Source: Rhizobium sp. CCGE531 (lineage in GTDB: Bacteria > Pseudomonadota > Alphaproteobacteria > Rhizobiales > Rhizobiaceae). Taken from it: a DNA stretch of 64,000 nt. The stretch lies in the NCBI RefSeq assembly GCF_003627795.1, contig NZ_CP032684.1, forward strand, positions 2,581,001-2,645,000. Reading direction: 5' to 3'. Below are positions 33,972 through 41,337 of this stretch, one piece after another. The stretch's first letter is position 1; every line of letters begins with the position of its first letter. The notes below the pieces were generated by a model. The model searched no databases and was not told the DNA's origin. It worked only from the letters and a program-made list of their open reading frames with translations. The position numbers were made by a program, and so were the translations under genes.

Positions 33972-34174
33972 GACAGTCTCTCCAGATCGGGCGTTTCATT
34001 GGCCGGCTCGCCAATGACTATTTCCAATGGCTCGATGGCGAGATCGCAGTCCTCGCAATGCAGTTCGATAATTTCCGCAATCGACAGGATGCGCCGGCAA
34101 CCGGGGCAGCCCCAGAAGCAGTCGAAATATCCCGCGCGAGACGATGTCTTCCTACTCCTTCTGTCTGTGGTCAT
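33968..34174 (-). CDS. Small zinc-ribbon-like phage protein, first gene of the leftward operon
   Basis: A 68-residue protein with a basic N-terminus (TTDRRSRKTSSRAG) and two CxxC pairs (WGCPGCRRIL, HCEDCDLAIE) spaced about 19 residues, the layout of a zinc ribbon. It is the first gene after the left operator/promoter cluster and therefore would be expressed early on induction. It could be a small regulator, but this is inference. Confidence 0.6.
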   Translation of the reverse strand: MTTDRRSRKTSSRAGYFDCFWGCPGCRRILSIAEIIELHCEDCDLAIEPLEIVIGEPANETPDLERLS

Positions 34175-34262
34175 GCCGTCACCTCTAAATACATTCTGTC
34201 CGAAGTCCGCAGATCAGTCCGCGTACCAGCTCGCTGCAGTTTACGCCGCAGCCCTCTTGATA

Positions 34263-34277
34263 AACACCAATTATGTT
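34263..34277. promoter_or_regulatory. Repressor operator O1 (one mismatch)
   Basis: AACAC-CAATT-ATGTT: an imperfect version of the AACAT-N5-ATGTT operator. It covers the -10 of the leftward promoter. Confidence 0.55.
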
Positions 34278-34297
34278 GATAATAAAGATGATGTCAA
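34270..34297 (-). promoter_or_regulatory. Leftward early promoter
   Basis: On the reverse strand: -35 TTGACA (34297-34292), 16-bp spacer, -10 CATAAT (34275-34270). The -35 is perfect and the -10 has 5 of 6 consensus bases. It overlaps operators at 34263-34277 and 34296-34310, so repressor binding would block it. It would transcribe 34174 and the rest of the leftward operon. Confidence 0.72.
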
Positions 34298-34310
34298 CAT
34301 TATTTATGTT
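34296..34310. promoter_or_regulatory. Repressor operator O2
   Basis: AACAT-TATTT-ATGTT, perfect dyad half-sites with a 5-bp spacer. It forms part of a 20-bp sequence (34291-34310, ATGTCAACATTATTTATGTT) that recurs inverted at 35172-35191 on the far side of the repressor gene. It touches the -35 of the leftward promoter and lies just upstream of the repressor ribosome site, so autoregulation is likely; a weak rightward promoter (TTGATA 34276, TTATTT 34300) overlaps it. Confidence 0.75.
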
Positions 34311-34333
34311 GTGAATTTTGCAAGGGTCGAAAA

Positions 34334-35122
34334 ATGCAAAAATCCATGGGCGAACGACTGAAGGCGGCCCGCGAAGCCGCAAATTATCCATCAGCCACAA
34401 AGGCAGCGGAAGCGCTCGGCGTGAGCCTGTCCACCTATCGCGCGCACGAGAATGGGCAGAACGAGTTCAATGCCGAAATCGCCAATCGCTACGCCAAGAA
34501 ATTCGGCACCTCGGCCGGCTATCTCCTAACAGGAGAAGGACCGCGCACGGTGGCGCGCGTGGCGCCGACCATCGTCACCTCCTTCGATCCCGATGTGCAG
34601 GATCAAGACGGATTTGCCGAAGATGGCGAAGAGCACAGCTATAGCCGCGAGCATTGGACGCCGCAGATCGCAGGCGCAATGCCGGAGGTCGATGTCAAAT
34701 TGGGGGCCGGTAGCGGCATTATCGGCGAAGTGATCAACCTTCCCGTCGGCTCCGGGAACGTTGCCGGGCATAAAATCGTCGCGGAATGGCTTATTCCCAC
34801 AGGCTATTTGCGGAACGAGGCAAAGGCTTCGCCGAACCATACCATCATCATGGAAGTTGTCGGCGATTCCATGCAGCCGACCTACATGCCGGGTGATCGC
34901 GTCATCGTCGACCTCTCCCAGAACCAAATGACGACGGACACCGTCTACGCCATCAGCGACGGCTATTCCGAACCGCAGATCAAGCGCCTTCAGCGCGTGC
35001 CCTTCACGCAACCCAGCCAGGTGAAGATCATTTCGGACAATCCTGCCCTTGAGACGTTCACCGTCGAGCTTGAGCGACTGACGATCATCGGCCGTATTTG
35101 CGGACACATTGCCCGCAAATAG
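34334..35122 (+). CDS. Phage repressor, XRE helix-turn-helix plus S24/LexA-like peptidase
   Basis: A 262-residue CI-like repressor. N-terminal HTH (residues 5-65): GERLKAAREAANYPSATKAA, LGVSLSTYRAHENGQNEF. Linker of about 90 residues. C-terminal S24 domain: VVGDSMQPTYMPGDRVIVD with the catalytic Ser in GDSM near 178 and the general-base Lys in EPQIKRLQRV near 218. Such repressors self-cleave with RecA*, so SOS induction is expected; the cleavage site may be near LGAGSG. Ribosome site AAGGG lies 7 bp before ATG 34334. Matching operators flank the gene on both sides. Confidence 0.9.
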   Translation: MQKSMGERLKAAREAANYPSATKAAEALGVSLSTYRAHENGQNEFNAEIANRYAKKFGTSAGYLLTGEGPRTVARVAPTIVTSFDPDVQDQDGFAEDGEEHSYSREHWTPQIAGAMPEVDVKLGAGSGIIGEVINLPVGSGNVAGHKIVAEWLIPTGYLRNEAKASPNHTIIMEVVGDSMQPTYMPGDRVIVDLSQNQMTTDTVYAISDGYSEPQIKRLQRVPFTQPSQVKIISDNPALETFTVELERLTIIGRICGHIARK

Positions 35123-35162
35123 GCGATCCAGATCCATGTCAGACACCTCCAGTGTTTTGTCG

Positions 35163-35345
35163 ATGCGAATAAACATAAATAATGTTGACATTAATTATGT
35201 CGAATGGCAGTATTCCTATCGGGAGCGATTGGCCACTGAAGGAATAAGCCCACGCAGGGCTGAAAAGCTTGCGCGAAGTCAGCGAAACCGGACGGCCGCC
35301 GCTCCCGATGTTCGATCTGGAAGAATGCCGAAGGAGAGCCGTTAA
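35163..35345 (+). CDS. Possible small basic protein overlapping the right operators
   Basis: An open frame from ATG 35163 (60 residues) with a basic C-terminal half (SPRRAEKLARSQRNRTAA). The 5' part runs through O3/O4 and would lie upstream of the proposed promoter, so a shorter protein from TTG 35229 (GGGAG nearby) or no protein is equally possible. A Cro-like role is conceivable from position only. Confidence 0.35.
   Translation: MRININNVDINYVEWQYSYRERLATEGISPRRAEKLARSQRNRTAAAPDVRSGRMPKESR
35172..35186. promoter_or_regulatory. Repressor operator O3
   Basis: AACAT-AAATA-ATGTT. Inverted copy of O2 (20-bp identity 35172-35191 versus 34291-34310). Abuts O4 without a gap. Confidence 0.75.
35185..35213 (+). 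promoter_or_regulatory. Possible rightward early promoter
   Basis: A perfect -35 TTGACA (35185-35190) straddles O3 and O4; a 17-bp spacer leads to a poor -10 CAGTAT (35208-35213). It would serve the short rightward operon at 35345-35841. The -10 is weak, so this is tentative. Confidence 0.45.
35187..35201. promoter_or_regulatory. Repressor operator O4
   Basis: GACAT-TAATT-ATGTC, a perfect dyad with one base changed per half-site relative to O3. O3 and O4 lie head-to-tail, so two dimers could bind side by side. Confidence 0.7.
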
Positions 35346-35455
35346 TGCTCAAAACGCCGACTAATATGATGCCGATTTTAGTGAACACGTCGGGAATCAC
35401 GAGCCTTGAAGCCGCCAGCGCATCCTCCGGATCAGCGATCAAAGCGGGAGCTTAA
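35345..35455 (+). CDS. Very small phage peptide (36 residues)
   Basis: ATG 35345 overlaps the preceding stop (TAATG) and has a good ribosome site AAGGAGAG six bases upstream; it ends 2 bp before the next gene. The peptide is MLKTPTNMMPILVNTSG... with a Ser/Ala-rich end. No family is recognised. The tight spacing and ribosome site argue for translation or for coupling of the next gene. Confidence 0.45.
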   Translation: MLKTPTNMMPILVNTSGITSLEAASASSGSAIKAGA

Positions 35456-35457
35456 CG

Positions 35458-35841
35458 ATGCAGACCAACGCCGCTTTCTCTTGCGAGTACTCGTTCGACG
35501 AGCTCAGCATTCGCCTCTGCGACCGCTGGGAAACGGGGCTGCTACTATATGGACGAGCCGAATTGACATCGGCCGGCGACGACTATGACGACGAGTTTTA
35601 CGTCTCGGCAATCCGCCTGGATGGCGGGGCAAGATTGGCCAGGCCCAGCCTTTTGAATGGCACCGGCAATTTCGAGACCGAATTATTTCGGCGCATAGCC
35701 GCAGTCATCGAGGACGATAAGACACATATCGGTCGTGACGCCGCCGAGATCTTTGCCAGTGAACTGGAGCAATGCAGGCAAGTCGATCATGATCAGGCCC
35801 ACAAGATTGGACGGGAACGGACTCTGGAACCGCTGATGTGA
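35458..35841 (+). CDS. Phage protein of unknown function, rightward operon
   Basis: A 127-residue acidic alpha/beta protein (CEYSFDELSIRLCDRWETG, DDYDDEFYVSAIRLDGG, ETELFRRIAAVIEDDKTHIG, C-terminal ASELEQCRQVDHDQ). Ribosome site GCGGGAG lies before ATG 35458. Last clear phage gene at the right end, downstream of operators O3/O4. No domain is recognised. Confidence 0.62.
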   Translation: MQTNAAFSCEYSFDELSIRLCDRWETGLLLYGRAELTSAGDDYDDEFYVSAIRLDGGARLARPSLLNGTGNFETELFRRIAAVIEDDKTHIGRDAAEIFASELEQCRQVDHDQAHKIGRERTLEPLM

Positions 35842-35894
35842 TACATCCTGGATCCGAGAACGGATGATGATCGCAAGCGGGCCGAACGGAGATC

Positions 35895-36299
35895 ATGGTC
35901 AGGATGGAAGCGCCACAAAGGGAATTTGAGGAAGTTCGTTTGCTTGAGGAGAAGCTGCATCGTCCTGAAATCCGGCAATCTGCAGGCACGCTGGCAAGCC
36001 TCCTCGCGGAAGGGTTTGTCGAATTCGGAAGTTCGGGAACGATCTACGACGACAGGGACGATCTCATCACGCGCCTGGCGGCGGAGAGGACGGAAGTCCC
36101 GTCATCACTGATCGTGGCTCGCGACTACGCCTTCCGCTCGATTTCAGCGGACGCTGTTCTCGTTACATATCGGAGCATTCGGCAGGCAGAAGAAGATAGG
36201 CCAGCACGGCATGTCCTGCGAAGTTCGATCTGGCAGCGCATCGATGGTCGATGGCAAATGATATTTCATCAGGGCACGCCGACCGCACCTGACAGCTGA
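35895..36299 (+). CDS. NTF2-like / DUF4440 protein
   Basis: A 134-residue protein of the SnoaL/NTF2-like fold: EEVRLLEEKLHRPEIRQSAG, LLAEGFVEFGSSGTIYDDRD near 42, VARDYAFRSISADAVLVTYR near 75, and VLRSSIWQRIDGRWQMIFHQGTP at the end (the typical W-x-x-x-x-G-x-W-x-x-x-x-H-Q finish of DUF4440). The function of such small cone-fold proteins varies. Probably the first host gene right of the prophage. Confidence 0.8.
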   Translation: MVRMEAPQREFEEVRLLEEKLHRPEIRQSAGTLASLLAEGFVEFGSSGTIYDDRDDLITRLAAERTEVPSSLIVARDYAFRSISADAVLVTYRSIRQAEEDRPARHVLRSSIWQRIDGRWQMIFHQGTPTAPDS

Positions 36300-36843
36300 C
36301 GCGTGAGGCGCTGCCTAGAGCTGTCCATTGGTGTGTTGATCTGTTGGTTTCGTCATCCTTCGCATCAGGTTGCGGAGGCATGGCCGTGCTGTCACAACCG
36401 CTGACGAGGATCAATCAGGCGATGGTGCATCATCATTATACGAAAGTATAAGCGCCGAGATCCCGCCGGTCACCGGCTCCACAGCTGCGATAAAAACCAT
36501 GCCCTGAAAGGAGTTAGCCGATTTTGCGTTGCCGGCGTGGCGGACCGCGGCAACGAGTGACCAGCAGCGGTCGACGTGCCTGCCCCACGCTGCAGCCATG
36601 AAAATGAAGCTCACATCAAATCGGAAATTTTCATCCCCCGACGCTCCACCATTGAAACCGAGTTTTTCTGCAACAATAGCTTTCAAAAAAGAGAGCAAAG
36701 AATAGTTTAGTTGCAAATATTCATGCCTTGCCGCAGAAATGACTGATCGATTCCACTATCATTTCGGCGTTTACCTGCCTCGTGATCGCCGAAACGCCGA
36801 AAGATGGCAGTCATTACGTATCCAAGGCAGTGTAGAAGGCGTG
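36300..36843. other. Intergenic region without a convincing gene
   Basis: About 540 bp. A 101-codon open frame lies on the reverse strand (36411-36716), but it has no ribosome site and unremarkable composition, so I do not call it. The stretch 36640-36740 is A+T-rich and probably holds the promoter of the TPR regulator. Confidence 0.45.
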
Positions 36844-38736
36844 ATGGAGTTTTCACTCAGAACATTTGGAGAAATCGTTCTTCTGGATGGGCAGGAACGC
36901 CAAATAGCATTCCCGAAGAAGGCGTTGCTGATACTTGCCTATCTGCTTGCGAGCAAAAGCAAATCCGCGAGCAGGACGAGCATGGCGCGATTTCTTTGGG
37001 GTGAAGGCGACCAGGCAAACTCGTTGACGAATCTGCGCAAACTCGTTTCCCGCATCAAGGGCCGGCAGTCGGACATCAATGCCGAATTTCTAACCTTTGA
37101 CGATACGGATATTCGCCTTGTGCAAGGCTCGATAACCAGCGACATTATCCCCGCGCATGGCGACGCACCGAGGAGCCCGCTGGATAGCCTCGCCCTCCTG
37201 GCAAAGGGGCTGCAATCCAAATTTCTCGAGAGGGCGAACTGTCAGAGCAGGGTCTTCATCGACTGGCGGGAGAGCGAAAGGAAACGCCATCGCGCGATGT
37301 TGAAAGAGGCGCTTGAGACCGCGGTAAAGCTCCCAGTGGCGGCCGGTGATGTTGCTCTCGTCAAGGAGGTCGCCCTCCTTGTCTTCGAAGCCGAACCTCA
37401 GGACGAAAATACGCATCGCATATTGCTGAGGGCGTTTGACGTCGAAGGCGGCCTTGAACAGCTCAGGCGCATATTCTCAACATCGCCGGCATCGTCACGT
37501 TCGTCAGCGCCGGCCATCGCTTCGCATTCAGCAATCGGTGGCGCGCCGGAACAGGATGCCGCAACACGGACCATCCTGCGAATACCGCGACTTGCCTTGC
37601 TGCCACCCGGCAACGACGGTCCCGATATAGGCGCAACCCTGGTCGCGTCCTCGCTGATCGAGGATATCACACTCGGCTTTTGCGCCTTGCACAGCCTACG
37701 CGTGATTGCCCCCTATTCCGCCGCCCAGATCAGTCGCCAAAGCGACAAGCAACTCGCGCGTTTCGAGCACTACGACATCAATTACGTCCTGGAGACCCGA
37801 TTAAGCAGACCGAGTGGCGATCTCTCGCTATTTGCACAGCTCATCTCTTTGCCGAGCAACGAAGTCATCTGGGCTGAGCGCTTCAACTTCGGCAAACTGG
37901 ATCTGGTTCGCAATAAGGGCACTATCTCCCGGCAGATCGTTCTCGCCGCTGCCGCGGAAGTAGAGCGGCATGAAATGACCCGCGCCTATTTCGAGCAGAA
38001 CCCGGCCGCCTATCACCAATACCTTGTCGGGCAGCAATATCTCCATCGCTTGACCCTGCCGGATATGCGTCGCGCCCGTAAGGAGTTGAAGGCGGCCCTT
38101 CATCAAAGCGCCGATTTTGTGCCAGCGCTCAGCGCCATCGCCCGCACCTATACCAACGAATGGCTGCTGACCGCGCGCGGCGACAATGAATTGTTGAAAT
38201 CGGCGGAGGACTTCGCGACGCGCGCCATTTCAATCCGCAATGACCTGTCCGATGGCTATCGCGAGCTTGGCGTGGCCAAGCTCTTCCAGGGTTCTATCGA
38301 TGAGAGCGTGGAAGCGCTGGAAACGGCGGAAACGCTGAGCCCGCATCACGCCGATGTCATTGCAGATCATGCAGACACGCTGGTCCATTTTTCCCAACCA
38401 GGCCCGGCACTTGAGAAAATCCATCATGCAATGGAGCTCAATCCCATCAACCCGGACCTTTATCTTTGGACGGCCGCCGGCGCGAACTATACTCTCAGCC
38501 GGTTCCAGACTGCGCTCGACTACATCAACCAGATGGCCGACCCCAGCCTCGCAGACCGGCTTGCGGCAGCGAGCTGGGCAATGCTGGGCCATCAGGACGA
38601 AGCGCGCATGCTGGTACGCCGCGTCCGCGAAACCAATCCCGACTTCGATGTCGACAGATGGCTGTCACTTATCCCAACCAAGGAGCAATGGCACAAGGAT
38701 CTCTATCGCGAGGGCTTGAAAAAGGCGGGGTTCTGA
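36844..38736 (+). CDS. BTAD/SARP-like regulator with TolB-N and TPR domains
   Basis: About 630 residues from ATG 36844 (GAAGG upstream; the frame extends to 36739). N-terminus: a winged-helix DNA-binding domain of SARP/OmpR type (FSLRTFGEIVLLDGQERQIA, KKALLILAYLLASKS, ARFLWGEGDQANSLTNLRKL). Then a BTAD-like helical region (about 120-225), a TolB-N/adenylate-cyclase-associated segment (RLALLPPGNDG...GATLVASSLIEDITLGF near 255) and C-terminal TPRs (about 390-600, such as DNELLKSAEDFATRAISI). Such fusions are frequent in rhizobia as signal-responsive regulators; the target is unknown. Confidence 0.75.
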   Translation: MEFSLRTFGEIVLLDGQERQIAFPKKALLILAYLLASKSKSASRTSMARFLWGEGDQANSLTNLRKLVSRIKGRQSDINAEFLTFDDTDIRLVQGSITSDIIPAHGDAPRSPLDSLALLAKGLQSKFLERANCQSRVFIDWRESERKRHRAMLKEALETAVKLPVAAGDVALVKEVALLVFEAEPQDENTHRILLRAFDVEGGLEQLRRIFSTSPASSRSSAPAIASHSAIGGAPEQDAATRTILRIPRLALLPPGNDGPDIGATLVASSLIEDITLGFCALHSLRVIAPYSAAQISRQSDKQLARFEHYDINYVLETRLSRPSGDLSLFAQLISLPSNEVIWAERFNFGKLDLVRNKGTISRQIVLAAAAEVERHEMTRAYFEQNPAAYHQYLVGQQYLHRLTLPDMRRARKELKAALHQSADFVPALSAIARTYTNEWLLTARGDNELLKSAEDFATRAISIRNDLSDGYRELGVAKLFQGSIDESVEALETAETLSPHHADVIADHADTLVHFSQPGPALEKIHHAMELNPINPDLYLWTAAGANYTLSRFQTALDYINQMADPSLADRLAAASWAMLGHQDEARMLVRRVRETNPDFDVDRWLSLIPTKEQWHKDLYREGLKKAGF

Positions 38737-38930
38737 ATATCGCCGCAGACCTCACCTGCCGGCGATCTCTACCGAAGGCGATCGGCCAGGGTAACAATGC
38801 TTCTGCGCTGGCTGGCCATTGCCGCTCGGCGCCACGATGCGCACGGGCACGTCCTCCGTACTCCATTCGAGACGCGCCATTGTGCTAGAGAATATGCAAT
38901 CCAAATCCATCAACATGGAAGACCCTATCG

Positions 38931-39431
38931 TTGACCGAATTACGCGCAGAAAAGCCAGAGGATATTGACGCCATCCGCGAAGTCACCAGCGCCGCCTTCG
39001 AGCATGCAGAACATAGTTCCGGCACGGAGGCCGCAATCGTGGATGCATTACGAAACGCGGGAGCGCTGACCGTTTCGCTCGTCGCCGTGGAGAATGACCA
39101 GATCGTCGGCCATGTGGCCTTCTCACCCGTCATTATCGAATCCGGAGCGGAGGAATGGTACGGCCTCGGCCCGGTCTCCGTCCGGCCCGACCGGCAAGGC
39201 TACGGCATTGGAAAGGCGCTGATAAAGACGGGACTAACCCGCCTGAGAGAGCACGGCGCCAATGGCTGCGTCGTCCTCGGCGATCCCCGCTACTACGCCC
39301 GCTTCGGCTTCACGAGCGACCCCGCCCTGCGCTACGCCGACGTACCCGCCGAATATTTTCAGCGCCTCGTGTTCGAGGGAGCTGCGCCAACCGGCGCAGT
39401 TGCATATCACGCCGGATTCGATGCGACTTGA
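38931..39431 (+). CDS. GNAT N-acetyltransferase (YhbS-like)
   Basis: A 166-residue acetyltransferase from a TTG at 38931 with GGAAG upstream. Typical: LRAEKPEDIDAIREVTSAAF at the N-terminus, VGHVAFSPVIIESG, LGPVSVRPDRQGYGIGKALI (acetyl-CoA loop Q/RxxGxG/A) near 85-105, and VVLGDPRYYARFGF near 120. The YhbS-type pattern (LGPVSV...GDPxYYxRFGF) is clear. Substrate unknown. Confidence 0.85.
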   Translation: MTELRAEKPEDIDAIREVTSAAFEHAEHSSGTEAAIVDALRNAGALTVSLVAVENDQIVGHVAFSPVIIESGAEEWYGLGPVSVRPDRQGYGIGKALIKTGLTRLREHGANGCVVLGDPRYYARFGFTSDPALRYADVPAEYFQRLVFEGAAPTGAVAYHAGFDAT

Positions 39432-39442
39432 TAAGGAGAAAA

Positions 39443-39518
39443 TGGTGGGCCCGGAGGGACTCGAACCCCCAACCAAGCGGTTATGAGCCGCCGGCTCTAA
39501 CCATTGAGCTACAGGCCC
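39443..39518 (-). tRNA. tRNA-Ile with CAU anticodon (lysidine type)
   Basis: 76 nt on the reverse strand including an encoded CCA. Acceptor GGGCCTG pairs with CGGGCCC (one G-U); D arm GCTCAATGGTTAGAGC; anticodon loop CTCATAA with CAT; T loop GTTCGAGTC. A CAT anticodon can be Met, but the GGGCCTGTAGCTC body is that of alphaproteobacterial tRNA-Ile2, in which C34 is changed to lysidine by TilS to read AUA. Confidence 0.9.
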
Positions 39519-39679
39519 GGCGCGAGAAAAACTTCGCGCTTGCGACTCCGGAGCAATGGTTCTCCGCAGCCGACTTGGCTCTAACCCAATTTCTCTTTTC
39601 CGACAAGGGACTGCCGTAATACCTTCACAATCAATCCGCAAAAGCAAATCCCGAGGAATTAACAACCAAGGAACGAACC

Positions 39680-40423
39680 ATGCCTGTGAAGAAAACCAGA
39701 GATTTTGCTCTTGCCGCTCTTGTCAGTGCCACTTTCTTCGTGCCTGCGGCCGCCGCCTTTGCCGAAGACGCCAAGCCGCGGGAAGCCGTCATCACCGTCT
39801 CCGGCGAGGGACATGCGGCCATTGCGCCGGATATGGCCGTGGTAACGCTGTCGGTCGTCCAGCAGGCGAAAGCAGCCCAGGATGCGCTCGATCAGAACAA
39901 CAAGGCCATGGGCGCTGTGCTGGCGACGCTGAAGGAGAGCGGCATTGCCGAGCGCGATCTGCAGACCTCGGGCTTTTCGATCCAGCCGCAATATACCTAT
40001 CCGAATGACAAGGACGGCCGTGGCCAGCCGCCGGTCCTGAACGGCTATCAGGTGACGAACGGCCTGACCGTTCGCGTGCGTGATCTCTCCAAGCTCGGCG
40101 GTCTGCTCGACCAGGCAGTCAAGCTCGGCATCAACCAGGGCGGCGATATTCAATTCACCAACGACAAGCCGGATGCGGTCCTTGAAGAAGCCCGCAAGAA
40201 GGCGGTCGCCGATGCCGCCGCCAAGGCGAAGACCCTGACGGACGCCGCCGGCGTCAAGCTCGGCCACGTCATCGCGATCCATGAGGGTGGTGTCGCGGCT
40301 CCGCCGCAGCCCTACATGCGCAGCATGGCCGCCGCAGCACCGATGGACAAGGCCGTTCCCGTCGCAACCGGCGAAAACGAGTACAACGCCTCGGTGAGCA
40401 TCACCTACGCGATCCAGCAATAG
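39680..40423 (+). CDS. SIMPL-domain (DUF541/YggE-like) periplasmic protein
   Basis: A 247-residue exported protein. Signal peptide DFALAALVSATFFVPAAAAFA, cleavage near AFAED. The mature protein begins REAVITVSGEGHAAIAPDMA, the hallmark of the SIMPL family, followed by LKESGIAERDLQTSGFSIQP, YQVTNGLTVRVRDLSKLGG, EEARKKAVADAAAKAKTL and ENEYNASVSITYAIQ. Related proteins (YggE, BP26) form ring-like oligomers in the periplasm and are linked with oxidative stress and, in Brucella, antigenicity. Confidence 0.9.
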   Translation: MPVKKTRDFALAALVSATFFVPAAAAFAEDAKPREAVITVSGEGHAAIAPDMAVVTLSVVQQAKAAQDALDQNNKAMGAVLATLKESGIAERDLQTSGFSIQPQYTYPNDKDGRGQPPVLNGYQVTNGLTVRVRDLSKLGGLLDQAVKLGINQGGDIQFTNDKPDAVLEEARKKAVADAAAKAKTLTDAAGVKLGHVIAIHEGGVAAPPQPYMRSMAAAAPMDKAVPVATGENEYNASVSITYAIQQ

Positions 40424-40754
40424 AGCAATACCAGGAAAAGTGCTGAGCGGTTTTCCGTGCGGAATTGCTACTGCATAATTCCTTAAATCGGAATCGATTT
40501 AAGGATAAAATTATGCAGCAAATTTAAAGCGCTACAGCGACCTTTTGCGCGTCATATATGACGCGCGGCGCTGTAGACAACAATGAGATAGAGCGGTTTA
40601 GAGATTCCGTGAAAAGCTGAACCGCTCCAACCAAAACAAAACCGCCCTTCGCTCAAATCCATCCGGATCGAGCAAAGAGCGGTTCCGCGGCCCCCGCCTA
40701 AAAGGCGAAAAGGTCAGCATATAGAGCGGGCGCGTTGAGCGCCCGCAATGCTTA
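40424..40754. repeat. Intergenic hairpin cluster (rhizobial palindromic repeats)
   Basis: 331 bp without a gene but with four dyads: 40471-40518 (CTGCATAATT outer arm, CCTTAAATCG-GAAT-CGATTTAAGG core), 40532-40576 (CTACAGCG outer arm; the palindrome GCGCGTCATATATGACGCGC inside), 40591-40627 (GAGCGGTT ... AACCGCTC) and 40640-40684 (AACCGC ... GCGGTT with inner pairing). GAGCGGTT-type motifs occur repeatedly. The appearance fits mosaic intergenic repeats common in Rhizobium; one may end transcription of the SIMPL gene. Confidence 0.7.
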
Positions 40755-41093
40755 TCAGCGGCCTAGCATTGGGCAACCGCGAACATTGGCAAACATCATC
40801 GTATCGGGACCGCGGCGGCCGAAGCCATCGACGATGACACGGCGCGGCGTGACATCCACGACGCGAGCGCGACGCAGGCCATAGCTGTGGGCGACATCGA
40901 TAGCCTGACGCGGGTCGCAGCCGCGACGGTCGAAGCGCGGCGGCGGCCGATCATAGTCCGGCGGTGGCGGACGATGCCGGCCCGGACCGACATAGATATC
41001 CACGCCCTGTGCGGCGGCAAAATCCGCAGTGCCTGACAGCGCCGTCACTGCGACGGCAACGGCGACCCCCAACTTTGCCAGCATTTGTTTCAT
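40755..41093 (-). CDS. Small secreted protein, paralogue of 41338-41643
   Basis: A 112-residue exported protein from ATG 41093 (GGAGAACATA upstream). Signal peptide QMLAKLGVAVAVAVTALSG, then a Pro/Arg-rich stretch (RHRPPPPDYDRPPPRFDRRG) and a conserved C-terminal core: CDPRQAIDVAHSYGLRRARV, TPRRVIVDGFGRRGPD and FANVRGCP with two cysteines. The core recurs in the neighbouring gene. Function unknown; the Cys pair suggests a folded periplasmic domain. Confidence 0.72.
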   Translation of the reverse strand: MKQMLAKLGVAVAVAVTALSGTADFAAAQGVDIYVGPGRHRPPPPDYDRPPPRFDRRGCDPRQAIDVAHSYGLRRARVVDVTPRRVIVDGFGRRGPDTMMFANVRGCPMLGR

Positions 41094-41337
41094 TATGTTC
41101 TCCGTGAAGCAAAAACGCCCCTCATATCCGCAGAATTTATCGAGCGAACGGGCAAGAGGTAATGGCACGATACTGAACGAGCTCAGAATCAGCCATTCAT
41201 CCAATATTCAGCTACAATGAACGCTAAAGTGACACCAGATGGCCAATAATAACACAGCGTAAAAAATAAAGCCGCCTCCCTTTCAGAGGCGGCTTCGAAT
41301 CCATCGAATAGATGTGGAAAACTTCGGTGCGCTGCGA

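Larger units (their letters stand above)
6654..35841. mobile_element. Siphovirus-type prophage (no integrase seen)
   Basis: A continuous phage region. On the minus strand, from right to left, are early small genes, terminase, portal, protease/scaffold, capsid, connectors, tail, tail fibre, endolysin and holin-like genes; on the plus strand are a repressor and a short rightward operon. The tail order (chaperone, tape measure, distal tail, DUF2163, DUF6950 peptidase-like, tip) is typical of a long non-contractile tail. Left edge: between the sugar isomerase (start near 6529) and 6654. Right edge: between 35841 and the host NTF2-like gene at 35895. I found no integrase, excisionase, replication or recombination gene and no obvious att repeat or tRNA at either edge, so the boundaries are inferred from gene content only. 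Confidence 0.9.

Noticed and set aside
6654-34174. Classical RcGTA-type gene transfer agent
   Set aside because: The tail order is similar, but the DUF2213 protease, DUF1073 portal, GH19 endolysin and a CI-like repressor with operators point to a prophage rather than the canonical alphaproteobacterial agent.
34185-34400. 71-codon minus-strand frame across the left operators and repressor start
   Set aside because: It runs through operators and promoter and overlaps the repressor HTH. A cro-like gene was considered, but the translation has no HTH pattern.
36411-36716. 101-codon minus-strand frame in the gap beside the TPR regulator
   Set aside because: No ribosome site and no recognisable pattern; cannot be excluded fully but not supported.
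39443-39518. tRNA-Met from the CAT anticodon, and the tRNA as prophage attachment site
   Set aside because: The body matches tRNA-Ile2 rather than initiator or elongator Met. The tRNA is 3.6 kb from the last phage gene with host genes between, and no duplicate of its 3' end was noticed at the left edge.
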